Part shown: positions 11,524 to 23,129 of the stretch, piece after piece
Position numbering within the stretch: the first letter of the stretch is position 1
How the letters are laid out: each line of letters opens with the position of its first letter
NCBI GenBank assembly: GCA_024138015.1
Contig: JAMXBB010000010.1
Location: 54,538,351 to 54,602,350, forward strand
Length of the DNA stretch: 64,000 bases
From: Lumnitzera littorea
Lineage: Eukaryota > Streptophyta > Magnoliopsida > Myrtales > Combretaceae
Direction of reading: 5' to 3'
Translations under genes and position numbers: made by a program
Notes under the pieces: model-generated
Told to the model about the DNA's origin: nothing
Database searches by the model: none
What the model saw: the letters and a program-made list of their open reading frames with translations, nothing else

Positions 11524-12855
11524 TAAGGTATAGTAAAAATTAATAACATGATTTATAACCTACTTTGAAATTATATTATTTATTATTCTAAATACAATTT
11601 ATAGGATTAGAAATGTGAAAATAAATTCTAATATATTCTTATTAATTTATTATAATTAATTTTCTATTTTTCCTCTTACCTTGTCTTTTTCTCTATTTTC
11701 TTTTTATTGACAAATTATTTATATATAATTCATAAAATATTCAAGGAGTTGACTAAGTCAACCTTTAACCAAGTTAACATGTGTCATTCAATTTTTTCTT
11801 CTTTTCCTTTTCTTCCCTTTTTCCCTCAAATGCTATGAGTCCATGTGTTCCTTGGAATTCTCTACATCCTTCTTCTTATTTCTAACATTAAATAATAAAA
11901 AATTGAAGTCTTCAATCCCAATTGTTGGACCAACACTTCCACTTCCCCATCTCATCATCTTCTTCCTTTTTTTTTTTTTCCATTTTCTCATCAATACTTA
12001 AAGAAAGAAATAAAAGGATTTCTACATCAAACAATCTTCAAAACAAGTAAGTACATTTCCTTGTATTTTCTTTGTATTTAGTATATATTTATTGTATTAT
12101 GTAAATTAGATTTTAATTATTGTCTTGCATACTTATGTATACTATCATATTTGATGTATTATACATGTAACTTAGTAGTTTGTAATAGGAATTATATATA
12201 CTTATATTAGATTTTATGTTTATGGTTCTATTTCTTCTAGAAAGTAGGTTTATATGTATATATATACTAACATACATATAGGTATATACTTATATATAAA
12301 GATGTACTATGAATTTTGCTTGGTATAAGTGCATATATACAAAAATATATGTGGTTTATATAAAAATACATATGGTTACATAATGTATATATAAATATAT
12401 AAGTGAAGAAATGAGAAATATAATGAGACTATATAAATATAAATATACATACATATATGCCACTACATGAACACATTACAATATGTACATAAGCATACAT
12501 ATAAGATATATTAGGAATTTATACATATATATGTTGAACCAAAAATATATGAATATATATATTGAAAATTTCCTTAAAAATATGTCAGGAAAATATAAAA
12601 ATACGTATAAATATATGCATATAATAGTACGTATAAAATTAGGTATAAATACATGTACATATATATGTATACGTACATAAATACGAATAATAAAAGTATA
12701 GTACATGTATAAATATGTATATATATGTATGCCTACATGTATAGATGTACGTATATAAACATGTATATATGTACAAGTATATATACTAATATACTAAGTA
12801 TAAGTATATCTAATAGTATATTAAGTATAATAATATAAATAAGAATACATATGTA

Positions 12856-12880
12856 CATATATATATATATATATATATAT
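12856..12880. repeat. (AT)n microsatellite
   Basis: An uninterrupted AT dinucleotide run lies in a wider 12240-13030 zone rich in TATA, ACATA and GTATA words inside unit A. The same kind of alternating purine-pyrimidine DNA occurs at matching places in units C (about 47100-47450) and D (about 57920-58290). Confidence 0.85.
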
Positions 12881-13106
12881 GTAGGAGTGTATGTAATAAG
12901 ATAGTAAATAAAAGTGCATCTAATAAAATAATTAAGACTACATGTAGGTACATAAAACACATAAGCACTTATATATAATTATACATATACAACATATACT
13001 TATTTAATATAATATAATAAAATATATATACACAAATATAATGGGTTGAAACATATAATACATAATTAAGACCCATAATCTATTAATTAATTAAATATAA
13101 TAACAA

Positions 13107-13109
13107 ATA

Positions 13110-13140
<31 letters not shown>

Positions 13141-13141
13141 T
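13107..13141. repeat. (AAT)n microsatellite
   Basis: A trinucleotide AAT run inside giant unit A. Confidence 0.85.
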
Positions 13142-14147
13142 AAAATTTAAGAAATATAAAAATAAAGAAAAATTAATAAATTGCCACGTGGACAAGTGGG
13201 AATGTGCCACGTCAACAATTTATCTAAAATTATGTAATTAAACCAAAAATTTCAACATAATTAGAAGATAATAATAAATAATTAATTAGGAAAAATTATA
13301 ATAATAATAAAATTAGTATAAGTGGTATATTAAGCTTAAATATAAGGAAATAATAAAATTTATGTAAATTGGATTTAAAAATAAAATTTTATAAAAATAC
13401 AAAATTTAGAAACCAATTAAATCATAAAATAATAAAGAAAACAGCAAAATTGATCAATAAAATTATTCTGATAAAAATAACTAAATTTGTGACACTTTAG
13501 ACTCATAATTAAAAACGGAGGTCTCAACGTCCCAAAATAGATCTTATTATGTAAACGTACATTCAAAAACGACAAAAATCGATTATAAGTTTATAAATAT
13601 TAGAGTTAAAATGAAAAATTTATACGCGATTTATGATTTTGGGAAAACCTAGAAATATAAATAAATTGATTACATTATTTAAGTAACATGACCTTACAAA
13701 TAAATACACTAAGATAAGACTTTAATTAAATAAAGGATAACTAAATGCAATTATTTATAAGTATACACATATCATTTCTTATGAAAGAAAACAAATAGAT
13801 ACGTATCATAAAGTGCAGATAAGATACAATTATATGATACAACAATCTTCAAAAGATCAAAGTGTTTTACATATGGTATTGAAAAAGTGAAAGCACTTCA
13901 AAGAAGAAATGCTTTCATATATCATAACAATATATATAAATATAAAATGATAATAATAATAACACCTAATAATAATAATCATAACAATAAGATAGAATCA
14001 TACATTTTTAGGAAATAACTTGAATATATGTATTTATACACACACATAATATAAAGTTAGAATGATACTAAAGTATGATGGAACTAAAGTTTTTAATTAT
14101 CTAATTATATGATCTTAAGATATTCTGCCTAACTTTATTACTTTATC

Positions 14148-14174
14148 TATATATATATATATATATATATATAT
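14148..14174. repeat. (AT)n microsatellite
   Basis: An AT dinucleotide run inside the block of unit A that is shared with unit B and absent from units C and D. The matching run in B is at 31382-31411. Confidence 0.85.
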
Positions 14175-16880
14175 CATTACACTAATATCTATTCTACCAT
14201 ATACGAATACTATAACTAAATCATGTTATAGCAAAATATCATTACAAAACTCATTTAATCTTAAATAAACTATATGTTGTTATCCACAGAATAACATAAT
14301 ACAAACTCATTAAGAATTAACTATGAAAATGTAAAAATTTGAAATAAAACTAAAAACTTACATGAAATTCAAAACCTAAGCAGAAATGGGAATCATAGGA
14401 TAAATAATGAGCTGGTGAGGCTACTTAGTATGACATTTAGATACTTATTAGGTTGATTTCATTTCTATTTATCAAGAAATATTGATCGAGAAGGCAAGCT
14501 GCCTGTTAATTGCTAGGAGTCATATTAGCTTTAATCAAGTGAGTACCCTAATGACTCTATATTTGTTTTGTGCTTACAATTAGTGCACTTAAATTAAATA
14601 TTAATAACTTAATGTATGGGGGTTCGGGATATGCATGTGCTTGATATTGGTTTATTACGATGCAAAATATTGTTAAACACGATACTTAAAGATTTAGTTG
14701 TATGATTCATTATTACATGATTTGAATGGTTTGTTGATGTTGATTAATCGCTACATAATTTGACTTAATTATATTTGACTTATCCTAAATTAAAAGAATC
14801 ATGCATCAACCATATATTTCATTATTTATTCCTGTTGTTACTTTACGTAGAGGTAAAGAGAGGCCTTATAGGGGTTTTTTCTATATATTAAATGTGTTTA
14901 GTACGATGCACACATACAACATGACCTTACCTTAACTAACGGGCTTATTAAGTGCTAAAGACACCAACCGTATGGTTGAAGGTTGAGTCTAGAGACATCC
15001 ACTGTAGGAAGTAAGTATGAACTGTAGGGGCTACCTTACCATTGGACTTAGGATTTTCTATACTACTAGATTTTTTGGAAATGGAAACGTATTTCATGAA
15101 ATACAAAACTTAAATTTATGGTAAAACAAAAAAACCCAAGTGCTAGAGCCCAATTGTGATTGGTACTGATGTATCTCTAACCATTATCTCGAAGGGCATT
15201 AAATCCGATTTTATATGCAGCACCAGTCAACTGTATATATTGTTTAGCATGCTATGTATACATGCATTCATATTGTTATAATAATTTGTTTGGTAACTTG
15301 CTTGCTAGTATAGTATGAGGGATAACTCATTAAGCTCTTATAACTTACTCCTCAATAGTTTTTCTTTTATAGGTTGATAGATAATCGAACATGGGCAATG
15401 AGTCGAGCATTGAGTGCAAGTATTGAGATATTTTAAAGGTTAGAATTAAAGAGAGATTGTTTAGTTCATTTGAAACTTTAAATGTAAATACCACTTATAT
15501 ATTTAGATTTTGTAATTTCAATAAGTTTAAATTTTAAGTCTATACTACTTGATCTTATCATTTGGTAAGGAATACCGATTCTTTGTGGTTCTAAGGAACT
15601 GTGGAATATTGGATATCTATAGTTATTTATATTTTATAATATGTTAATTAATTAACAATTTAGAAACCCTAGTGATAAATTATTTAGAGTCTTATAATCT
15701 TTAATTTGCAAGGTAATTTTCGTATCATGGGTATATACATAATATAAAAATCGTAAACAATCCTACTAGCCCCTTATAGGGTCTTAACAAAGAAAGCACT
15801 ATAAGTACTCTCTAATACTCTAGAATATACTTAGCTTTCTTATTTATTCCCTCCTTTACTTAAAATATATACTTACTTAGGCATTGGAGTAGTTATGCTA
15901 AACTAACCCCAGCACCGACTATAGCCTTTCTTTCTTCTTTTTATGGGATCGAAGTTCTACATCAAAATCGACTAACAACGATCATGTACCTTGGGCATGG
16001 ACGTGTCATGATTTATGAATTTTCTAATTTTGTCATTTTTTTTTTTTTGTAAATCTAGATCCAACTATTATAATTAGGTATTTAAGCCTAAGTTTACAAA
16101 AGAGAGTCCCTTTGGTAAGATTCATAGGGTAGAATTATATTGGGGCTTTATTTTCATCATGTTGTTATTTTAATTATTCTTAATGAATCGTTATTCAGCT
16201 TTAGTTTCTATTGCAACATTATCTTTTATTCAATCTATGATATTAGCTTTGAAAATCTAATTATACTGTGCATGTTGTTGTTGAATTAATATTTACCTAA
16301 GTTATTAATTTGATGTTTGAGTTTGTTATTGAGTATGTAAGTTACTTCAGTGAATAAACAGGTGAAATTAGAAGGAACCAACTAAGCTAAGCGATTAGTT
16401 ACTAATTTCTCTAGATTAGGGCAACCTAATAACAAATCCAAGGTCTTAGTGTAATTCTGTGATACTCTATTCTAAAAGCGATTTGAGTAGAGTGGTCTTA
16501 GGGTTAGAAATTAACTAGAGACATGAGTTTGGTTAATTTAAATTAGGTAGCTCTACAATCTAAAGAGCAATTGAGAATGAAATTTTCATAGAACTAAGAA
16601 GTAAATAACAACAATTTGCTAAGGATTATGCATCTTTTGAGTTAATGAATTCTCACATATTTATTTAATTTAGTTTTGTTTATTTTATTTGTTCTTGTTT
16701 ATTTTATTATTCTTGTTTATTGTTCCTTGTTCATCTTTATTTGCTAATCAAAATTATCCAACATTATTAAGTTAGATAATAGGTGATTTAGGATAAATTG
16801 TTAGTAATCTAGGTTTCTCACATTTATGGTTCCTCAAGGGATCGATACTCAGGCTTACATCCATTTTAGTATACTACAAC

Positions 16881-17130
16881 TGATGGGAAGCAGCCTCCGA
16901 ATATATCCAAGCCAAGGCTAACCTATTCGAAGCTGACACTGATGCTCTAGAAGAAGATGATAACCTGTTCTAACCCAAGGCTAAGCAGCTTTCACTGAAG
17001 TCGAGCAAATGATAGAAGGCTAAGGGGAAGAAAAGGAGCAACTCAGCAACTAGCTTATCGTTTGCCAAGAAGACAAGAGATCACACAGTCAAGGACTTAG
17101 GACCAAAGAACCACTTAGTACGACCCTGAG
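16881..17130 (+). pseudogene. Unidentified coding-like relic
   Basis: A frame starting at the break in the element I LTR reads WEAASEYIQAKANLFEADTD then ALEEDDNLF, and after a few stops a Lys/Ser-rich segment (KAKGKKRSNSATSLSFAKK) and DLGPKNHLV. The acidic then basic composition and good codon structure suggest former protein-coding sequence. I do not recognise the family. It could be a gag or transposase tail, or part of a captured host gene. The sharp join at 16880/16881 shows it was brought in by a rearrangement or an insertion. Confidence 0.35.
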
Positions 17131-18360
17131 AGACTAGTGCCGACTAATTCTGGCACTTAGCAATTATGGGCCAACCTCTTTAATATCTCGGCCAAGCTAT
17201 ATGAGACATTAAGGACCCCTTCCTAATCCCATACATCTAACTACCAACCCCGTCCAATTTAAATACTACTCCTAAGACATGCCGAGTGACTACATGTCAA
17301 CTTCTGTAAAATGTACAGTTTTGTATTCTTGCATATGTTTTCCCTTATTTTATTTATGGGCCTAATTCTTTAGGATTTAAAGCCTTATACGTTATTTACA
17401 GTTTTACCACTAGGGTTTAGGACTTGATATAAATAGCAACATTTACACTGACAAATGGATATAGATAGACGTTTACAAAAGCATATATAAAGAGTGAAAC
17501 TTTTCTCTTTCAAGCAAGGTTGTACTTGAGCTAGTAAAGTTTACGTTTGCCAGATTATTGAGTGTCATTTACTCTCTTTAATCTCTCTTGTGTTCTTATC
17601 AATCTTATTCTTAAGATTGTGATGAACCTTTTCATTTGAACTAGTTAGTGAGTTATATATAACCATCATTTGAATCTCAAGTGACATTTAATGTTCGTGA
17701 GTTATATTGAACTTTATTTCAAGCTCAAACCCCTGATTGTGTTTGTGTCTTGGTGCATGATATCCTTCCACTTTCACCATCAAAACCTTCATGTTCTTCA
17801 TACCCATTTTCTTTTGAATACCTATTCCTGTTTGTTTTAGATCTACTGCCGTTTCTGGATTGATCCTTATCAACAACTTAACCAAGTGCATTCTCTTGCC
17901 AGCGATCAATATTCAACTGCTAGATTTTATTTTCATAATTAACATACCTAAAACTATATGTTTTTATGAGCTTACGGTTTTTTTCATGGAATTGATCGGC
18001 TTGTATGGTATTGTGTTCACCACTTCCATAAGTTATGCACTAATTTGGAAAAATTAGCTCCCTTTTAAAATAATGGAATCAATATACAATTAATCAATCT
18101 AACTTGCAATTTTAATTAAAGTTCTTGTGGAAGCTATGAAATTTTGGCAAGCGATGTGGATGCCTTGTGAGTTTTTGCTACCTCATGAATTATATCGAGT
18201 GGTTTTTTCTTAGGGTTCACTACTTAACTCAAATGTGGATGCCTCATCGCTATTTCCAAGGAGGAGGTCTTGGTAGGCAGGCTGGTTGGATGATGATGAA
18301 GCTGGACCTTCGACAAGGCATCATTAGTCATGGATGTTCCGACTTTTAAAGTATTTCAAA
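17131..18360. other. Unclassified noncoding DNA with a TATA-like site
   Basis: Around 17436 lies TATAAATAGC, followed by leader-like sequence with TTCTCTTTCAAGC and pyrimidine-rich runs, resembling an LTR promoter. No LTR partner was found in the window. Short open frames at 17688-18057 and 18167-18349 have no recognisable domain. I see no gene here. Confidence 0.35.
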
Positions 18361-18750
18361 TGATGTTGCTGTTTAATTTGAGAGAAAGTTGTAGTGAGGT
18401 CCTTATGTATTATGTTATGTGAACATTTAATTCATGGTTGTATTAAGTACTATTGCAATAGTTGTAGGAAGTATGTGTAACTTCAGAAGGGTATGTACTT
18501 GAACCTCATGTGTATTTGGAGAATTTATGAAGGAACTCATTATGTGTTTTATGTGATTTGATTCTGATTCTAGCAATGCAATTAAAAAGGAATGCTTTAT
18601 AATGGATGAATTGAATAAGGACATTATGATTCTTAAGTAATAAAGTTATTTCATTTAAGTAAAGGATTGGATTGAGGAAATTGTGATTTGAATTAAGCAC
18701 ATTAAACCTGATCCTAGAAATTTTATTTTCAGTGAATAGAGGCGTAAGGG
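18361..18750 (+). other. Leader region upstream of element E gag
   Basis: This AT-rich stretch precedes the gag ATG at 18751. No TGGTATCAGAGC-like primer site or LTR end can be found, so the 5' LTR of element E is either lost, very diverged, or lies in 17131-18360 unrecognised. Confidence 0.35.
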
Positions 18751-19920
18751 ATGACCCCCAAGAGATAGAGCACCACTAGTGAAAAATTTGGAATAAAATA
18801 CACTAGTTGACTGCACTGAGGAAATATTAATGGCTATATAGGCAAACAATGCTCTATTAAGGACTTTCTTAGAAAGAACTTAAGCACCTCTATCGTCAGC
18901 ACCACCAGAGCATGTTCCACAAATGCCTGTATAACCACTTATGGCCATGGTAAGGCAGTATGCAGTAGCATCACCACCCCCACCACCATTGATAGGGATA
19001 GCTAGAGACCCTTACCCAATTCGCCATAGGCTTCAATAGTAAAGAAACTTGTCACTTGAGTTTTTGAAATGCAATAAGTACTTTGATAGAAATGTAAGCT
19101 AGCTTGATGAAGCTAAGGATTGGTTGATGTAAGTAGAAAGATCGTTTAAGGCATTTGAAATGCCACATCATTTGAGATTGACCTATGGTACTTATCTGCT
19201 TCGTTTAAGAGTGAGGACATGGTAGGAGACAAAGAGAGGAAACTTGAGACACCTTATTACATGGGAAGATTTTAGAGGGGAGTTCTTGAGGCATTATTTC
19301 CTTGAGAGCTTGTAAGTAAAATACAATAGTGAATTGTTTAGATTAAGAAGAGGAAACCGTACTCTTGAGCAGTACGAGGTAGACTTTACTCGCCTACTCG
19401 ATTTTGTTTCACTCGAATATCATAATAGTGACTGGATGAAGAAACAAATTTTTGTGAGGTCACTAGACCCCAAAATGAAAAGGAAGGTTCTAGAATTCTA
19501 GTTAAGGACTTATAGTGAAGCTGTAAAAAAAGTAAAAGTGTTAGAAACCACAAAGAGGCAAGGGTAAGAAGTGTTGAAGCCAAAAGTTACTGTTTTTGGA
19601 AAGAGGCCATTTGAAAGACTTAGAAGCTCAAGTTCCAAGGTAAGGAAGATTTTGAGACCCCATAAGGTGATCTATAAGAATAATGGAAATGGAAATGGGA
19701 GTGGAAAAGTCACCTATTGGAACTACAAGGGGAACTACTATCTCTAAGATTGTGCTCGGTTTAGAAACAAGTGTTACTTCTTTAGAGAGGGAGGTCACTT
19801 GGTAGCGAACTGTTTAAAGAAGACCACTACAACTTGCTATATCTATAAACAAGTAGAACATTTTGCTAATACCCACCCTTAGCGTCAAAATGCCATCATA
19901 TAGACTGTGGGATGCCCCGA
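18751..19920 (+). pseudogene. Element E gag relic (chromovirus)
   Basis: The start ATG at 18751 begins MTPKR-like sequence typical of chromoviral gag. The capsid domain lies at about 19060-19500 with W-x-VERSFKAFEMP, LITWEDFRGEFLRHYF, LRRGNRTLEQYEVDFTRLL and RSLDPKMKRKVLEF, all conserved in plant Del/Tekay gag. Two CCHC zinc knuckles follow: the first (19772-19813) reads CYFFREGGHLVANC with the second Cys changed to Phe; the second (about 19830-19875) reads CYIYKQVEHFANTH with two Cys lost. The protein would form the particle and bind RNA. More than ten stops and some frameshifts make it a relic. Confidence 0.8.
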
Positions 19921-20222
19921 GATAGGGAAGATTGCTGGGGGAAATAACTAAAGACCATGAGCTATAAATGTTGCTTGAGTCTATAATCTAAAAGGAGGAT
20001 GGGATTATGAGGAGTACCCTAAAGAGGAAATCATCTATTATGAAGAAGTGGAGGATGTTGTAGATACCGAGCTAATTACAAGTATGTTTCTTAAACTCTC
20101 TTTTAAGTTAAGTTATGTTATTAAGTATGTTTTAGTAATAAGAGGCTAAAATGATTAACTTAGTAACAAGAATTTTAAAGTTCAATAATGGTACCTTGTA
20201 AAAACTCAACTTTAATTTGATA

Positions 20223-20643
20223 TAGGGAATGTCGACATAAAGAAACATTCGATGTATGCCTTGTTCGACACTGGAGCAACTCATTCCTTCATTACCCCTG
20301 AAGTAGTGAAAAGAGCTAAGTTGCTTGTAACTGTCGCCGAATCAAATTTCAGTATGCAAACCCCTACGAGAAGTGTGGTCACTACCAAAGAGATGGTAAA
20401 GAAGTGCCTACTCAGCATATAAGGTCATGATAGTATGATGGATCTCATCATTCTCGACTTGGGAAAATATGAGATGATTTTAGGCATGAATTGGATGACG
20501 TCATGTAGAGCTATAGTTGATTATAAAAAGATGAAAGTACATTTCAATGATGTAAATGGATCTAACGTGGAATTTCAAGGAGAATCGATGATAATGGGAA
20601 CATGTGAACTAAGCTCCTTTGAGTTGATGTTAGAAACAAGTTA
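20223..20643 (+). pseudogene. Element E aspartic protease relic
   Basis: The frame carries ALFDTGATHSFI with the retropepsin active site DTG at 20267-20275 still intact, then DLGKYEMILGMNWM, the second conserved part of the fold (I-LGM-WL). One in-frame stop lies near 20420; the downstream part stays open for 69 codons to 20643. The enzyme would cut the Gag-Pol polyprotein. This is among the better preserved domains of element E. It connects to RT by a short linker ending before 20660. Confidence 0.8.
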
Positions 20644-20649
20644 GATAAA

Positions 20650-21480
20650 CACCACTGAAGTTGAGTCGGAGCAACCAAGAATAGAAGATATTCAAGTGGT
20701 AAACGAATTTCTCAATGTGCTTCCAAAAGAGCTACCAAGGTTGCTACTAAAAAGGAAAATAAATTTCACCATTGATTTGGTGCTTGGAACTAAGCCAATT
20801 TCTAAGGCACCTTATAGGATGGCTCCCATAGAATTGAAGGAGCTAAAGAAATAGCTTCAAGAGTCATTGGACTAAGGTTTCATTAGACAAAGTGTATCAC
20901 CTTGGGAGCACCTGTTTTGTTCATTAAGAAGAAGGATGGTTCTCTTAGGCTTTGTATCGACTATAGGGAACTGAATTGAGTTACCGTAAAGAATAAGTAT
21001 CTTTTACCTTATATTGTTGACTTGTTCAATCAACTACAAGGCACGTGTGTATTCTCCCGCATTGATCTGAGATCGGGATATCACCATTTGAGGATCAAAT
21101 TAGAGGATGTGCCTAAGACAACATTCAAGACAAGATATGGACATTAGGAATTTTTGGTGATGCCATTCAAATTGACCAATGCACCTGCGATATTCATGGA
21201 TTTGATGAATAGAGTGTTCCGAGCATATTTGGATAAGTGTGTAATTATGTTCATTGACGGTATCTTGGTGTATTCGTCGACCTTAGAACAACATCAAGAA
21301 CACTTGAGGCCAATGTTGTAGACTTTAAGGGAACACAAACTATATGCCAAGTTAGCAAAGTGTGACTTTTGGTTGAGGAAATATCCTTTTTAGGACATGT
21401 CGTTTCAGGAAAAGGTATAAAAGTAGACCCTGAAAAGATAAGAGCTATCATTGATTGGAAAAGGCCTAAAAATGTCACTA
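20650..21480 (+). pseudogene. Element E reverse transcriptase relic
   Basis: Motifs in order: NEFLNVLPKELP, KAPYRMAP, PVLFIKKKDGSLRLCIDYREL, NKYLLPYIVDLFNQLQG, FSRIDLRSGYHHLRIK, EFLVMPFKLTNAPAIFMDLMN and the catalytic box at 21250-21261. That box reads FIDG instead of FIDD, so the second metal-binding Asp is lost. A one-base frameshift near 20905 and stops at several former Trp or Gln codons break the frame. It is flanked by protease and RNase H in normal order. The style (FSRIDLRSGYHQ, MPFGLTNAPA) is that of plant Del/Tekay chromoviruses. Confidence 0.85.
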
Positions 21481-22030
21481 AAGTACAAAGTTTTCTTGGT
21501 TTGGTTGGGTATTATCGAAAGTTTGTGAAGAACTTTTCAAAAATTGCTAAACCACTTACTTAGCTGGCTCAAAAGAATGAGAAGTTTAAATAGAATGAGG
21601 AAAGAGAAGAGATCTTCCAAGAGTTAAAGAAGATATTAATTTCAACACCAGTCTTGGTTTTCCCTAATAATGAAGAACCTTTCTCGATGTACAATGATGC
21701 TTCTAAGAATGGTCTGGGGTACATACTGATGCAAAATGGAAAAGTGATCGCTTATGCTTCGTGACAGTTGTGACTGCAAGAATAAAATTATCCCACTGAC
21801 GAGCTAGAGTTAGCAACTATAGTGTTTGCACTAAAGTTATGGAGGCATTACTTGTATAGTGTCAAGTGTGAGATCTACACTGATCATAAGAGCTTGAAAT
21901 ATCTATTCACCTAAAAGGAGTTAAACATAAGGCAACGGCATTGGCTAGAATTGATAAAGGACTATGATCTTAACATAAATTACTACCCTAGGAGAGTGAA
22001 TGCAGTAGTTGATGCCTTAAGTTGAAAGAA
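21481..22030 (+). pseudogene. Element E RNase H relic with RT thumb
   Basis: The first part continues the RT connection (VQSFLGLVGYYRKFVKNFSK). RNase H then shows PFSMYNDASKNGLGYILMQNG, YPTDELELATIVFALKLWRHYL and EIYTDHKSLKYLF. The first catalytic Asp motif, normally Y-x-DASK, is present (NDASK), as are the E of DELEL and the D of TDH. Stops interrupt it at W, Q and R positions. It ends with VVDALS, the usual ADALSR end of gypsy RNase H. Confidence 0.8.
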
Positions 22031-22129
22031 CATGCAGAAGTTGCATCCCTCCTCATCGAACAAAAGGAGTTGATCAAGGAATTTGAGAGGATGAACTTGA
22101 AATTTTCATAGCATGAAGCAGATGTTGAA

Positions 22130-23026
22130 TTATCCAACTTAGTCCTTAAGCCTATATTACAAGAAAGAATCCAAGAAGTACAACAAGAGGACCTTGCTTT
22201 ACATCACGTAAAGGAACATATGATACTTAGAAGGTATACAGATTTCAACCAAGACGAAGATGGAATGATTTCAACGAAAGGACATATATGTATACTTGAC
22301 AACATTGAACTTAGGAAGGAGATTTTGAAGGAAGCCCACTATTCTAGATATATGGTAAATCTTGGAGGAACTAAAATGTACCAGGATCTTAAGAAGAACT
22401 TTTGATAGAGTGGGATGAAGCAAGATGTTGCAAATTATCTACTCAAATGCGATACATGCCAAAGAGTTATGGCAAAGCACCAGTGACTAGGAGGATTGTT
22501 GCAACTATTATCAATCCTTGAGTAGAAATGGGACCAAATTACTATGGATTTGGTACGCAGGTTACCTAAAACAATGGCAAATCATGATGCTATATAGGTA
22601 ATGGTAGATCGACTCACAAAGTTAGCACACTTTGTACCTATCAATATGACCTATTCCTTAGAGAAGTTAACTTGGATATATCTGAAGGAGACAGTACGCT
22701 TGCATAGAGTGCTAGCTAGAATAGCGTTTGACAGAGATCCAAGGTTTATGTCTAAGGTCTGGAGATGTTTGCAAAAAGTATTGGGAACAAACTTGAAGTT
22801 TAGTATAGTCTATCACCCCCAAACAGACAGACAATTAAAGAGAATAATTCAAACACTGGAGGATATGCTTCGAGCTTGTGTCATAGAATTCAAGGGAAAT
22901 TGGGATTCTTACCTACCATTGGTTGAGTTTGCATACAATAATAACTATCATTCATCCATTCAAATGCCACCGTATGAAGTATATATAAGAGAAAATGTCG
23001 ATCTCTATTATTTTGGGATGTCATAG
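22130..23026 (+). pseudogene. Element E integrase relic
   Basis: The N-terminal zinc region at about 22330-22480 reads KEAHYSRYMVNLGGTKMYQD then CDTCQRV; the first His of HxxxH is present and the second His is mutated. The core has ITMDLVRRLP (Asp at 22547), TKLAHFVPI, RLHRVLARIAFDRDPRF (Asp at 22732) and HPQTDRQLKRIIQTLEDML. The usual end of this motif is GQSERTIQTL: the catalytic Glu is replaced by Lys and its neighbours show three other transitions. The open part of 141 codons (22601-23026) is the longest intact stretch. The enzyme would insert cDNA into chromatin; this copy is dead. Confidence 0.85.
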
Positions 23027-23129
23027 AAAAGGCAGCTTTAAGACTAGACTTAGTTTAGGAGGCAACTGAAAAAGTAGCTATCATTTAGAAGCAAATAAAG
23101 GAAGCCCAAGACAAGCAAAAGAGTTAGAC

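Larger units (their letters stand above)
10864..15789 (+). mobile_element. Giant LTR-like unit A (4926 bp)
   Basis: It starts TGTAAACCTTGCAAATC and ends GGGTCTTAACA. AAGAA at 10859-10863 is repeated at 15790-15794, a perfect 5-bp target duplication. There is no coding sequence. Blocks shared with units B, C and D are: the start; an AACGTCC block near 13527 followed by a CGATTATAAGTTTATAAAT-like motif; the CTTTTATAGG tract at 15364-15374; the ACCGATTCTTTGTGG block at 15570-15620; and the end. A/T microsatellites and a 90-bp duplication enlarge it. Open frames in 12476-12960 are low-complexity artefacts. I infer a very long solo LTR of a Del/Tekay-like chromovirus; a large non-autonomous element is the alternative. 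Confidence 0.7.
10550..15977 (+). mobile_element. Solo LTR inserted in element I, itself interrupted
   Basis: It starts TGTTGATAGTAGAA and ends GACTAACA, the TG...CA ends of an LTR. It is flanked by ACCAT (10545-10549) and ACGAT (15978-15982), a 5-bp target duplication with one mismatch. Its own sequence is 10550-10863 plus 15795-15977, about 500 bp, with a TATA box (TATAAATAAGG) near 10843. No internal coding part remains, so it is a solo LTR formed by recombination. Giant unit A sits inside it. Confidence 0.75.
10196..16880 (+). repeat. Element I: 3' LTR, split by nested insertions
   Basis: The LTR begins TGATAACATGG at 10196, runs to 10549, is interrupted by the insertion 10550-15977, and resumes at 15983 (CATGTACCTTGGGCATGG) up to 16880. 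The reference is the uninterrupted 5' LTR, where the words either side of the break are adjacent. Without the insertion it is about 1.25 kb. The last 25-30 bp before the expected GGTCA end are missing: at 16880 similarity to the 5' LTR stops and unrelated sequence begins. Confidence 0.75.

Noticed and set aside
12476..12960. Overlapping open frames on both strands
   Set aside because: They lie in alternating TATA/ACATA microsatellite-like DNA of giant unit A; the proteins are strings of Ile, Tyr and Met without any domain.
10864..15789. Reading unit A as a Helitron or DNA transposon
   Set aside because: The TG...CA-like ends and 5-bp target duplications in several copies fit LTR integration; there are no inverted ends, no CTAG-type end and no 8-9 bp duplication.
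17688..18057. Two overlapping open frames on opposite strands
   Set aside because: No domain, no codon bias that I can see, and no neighbour suggesting a gene.
21251..21478. Minus-strand open frame over the E reverse transcriptase
   Set aside because: Shadow of the RT relic on the plus strand, which has clear motifs.
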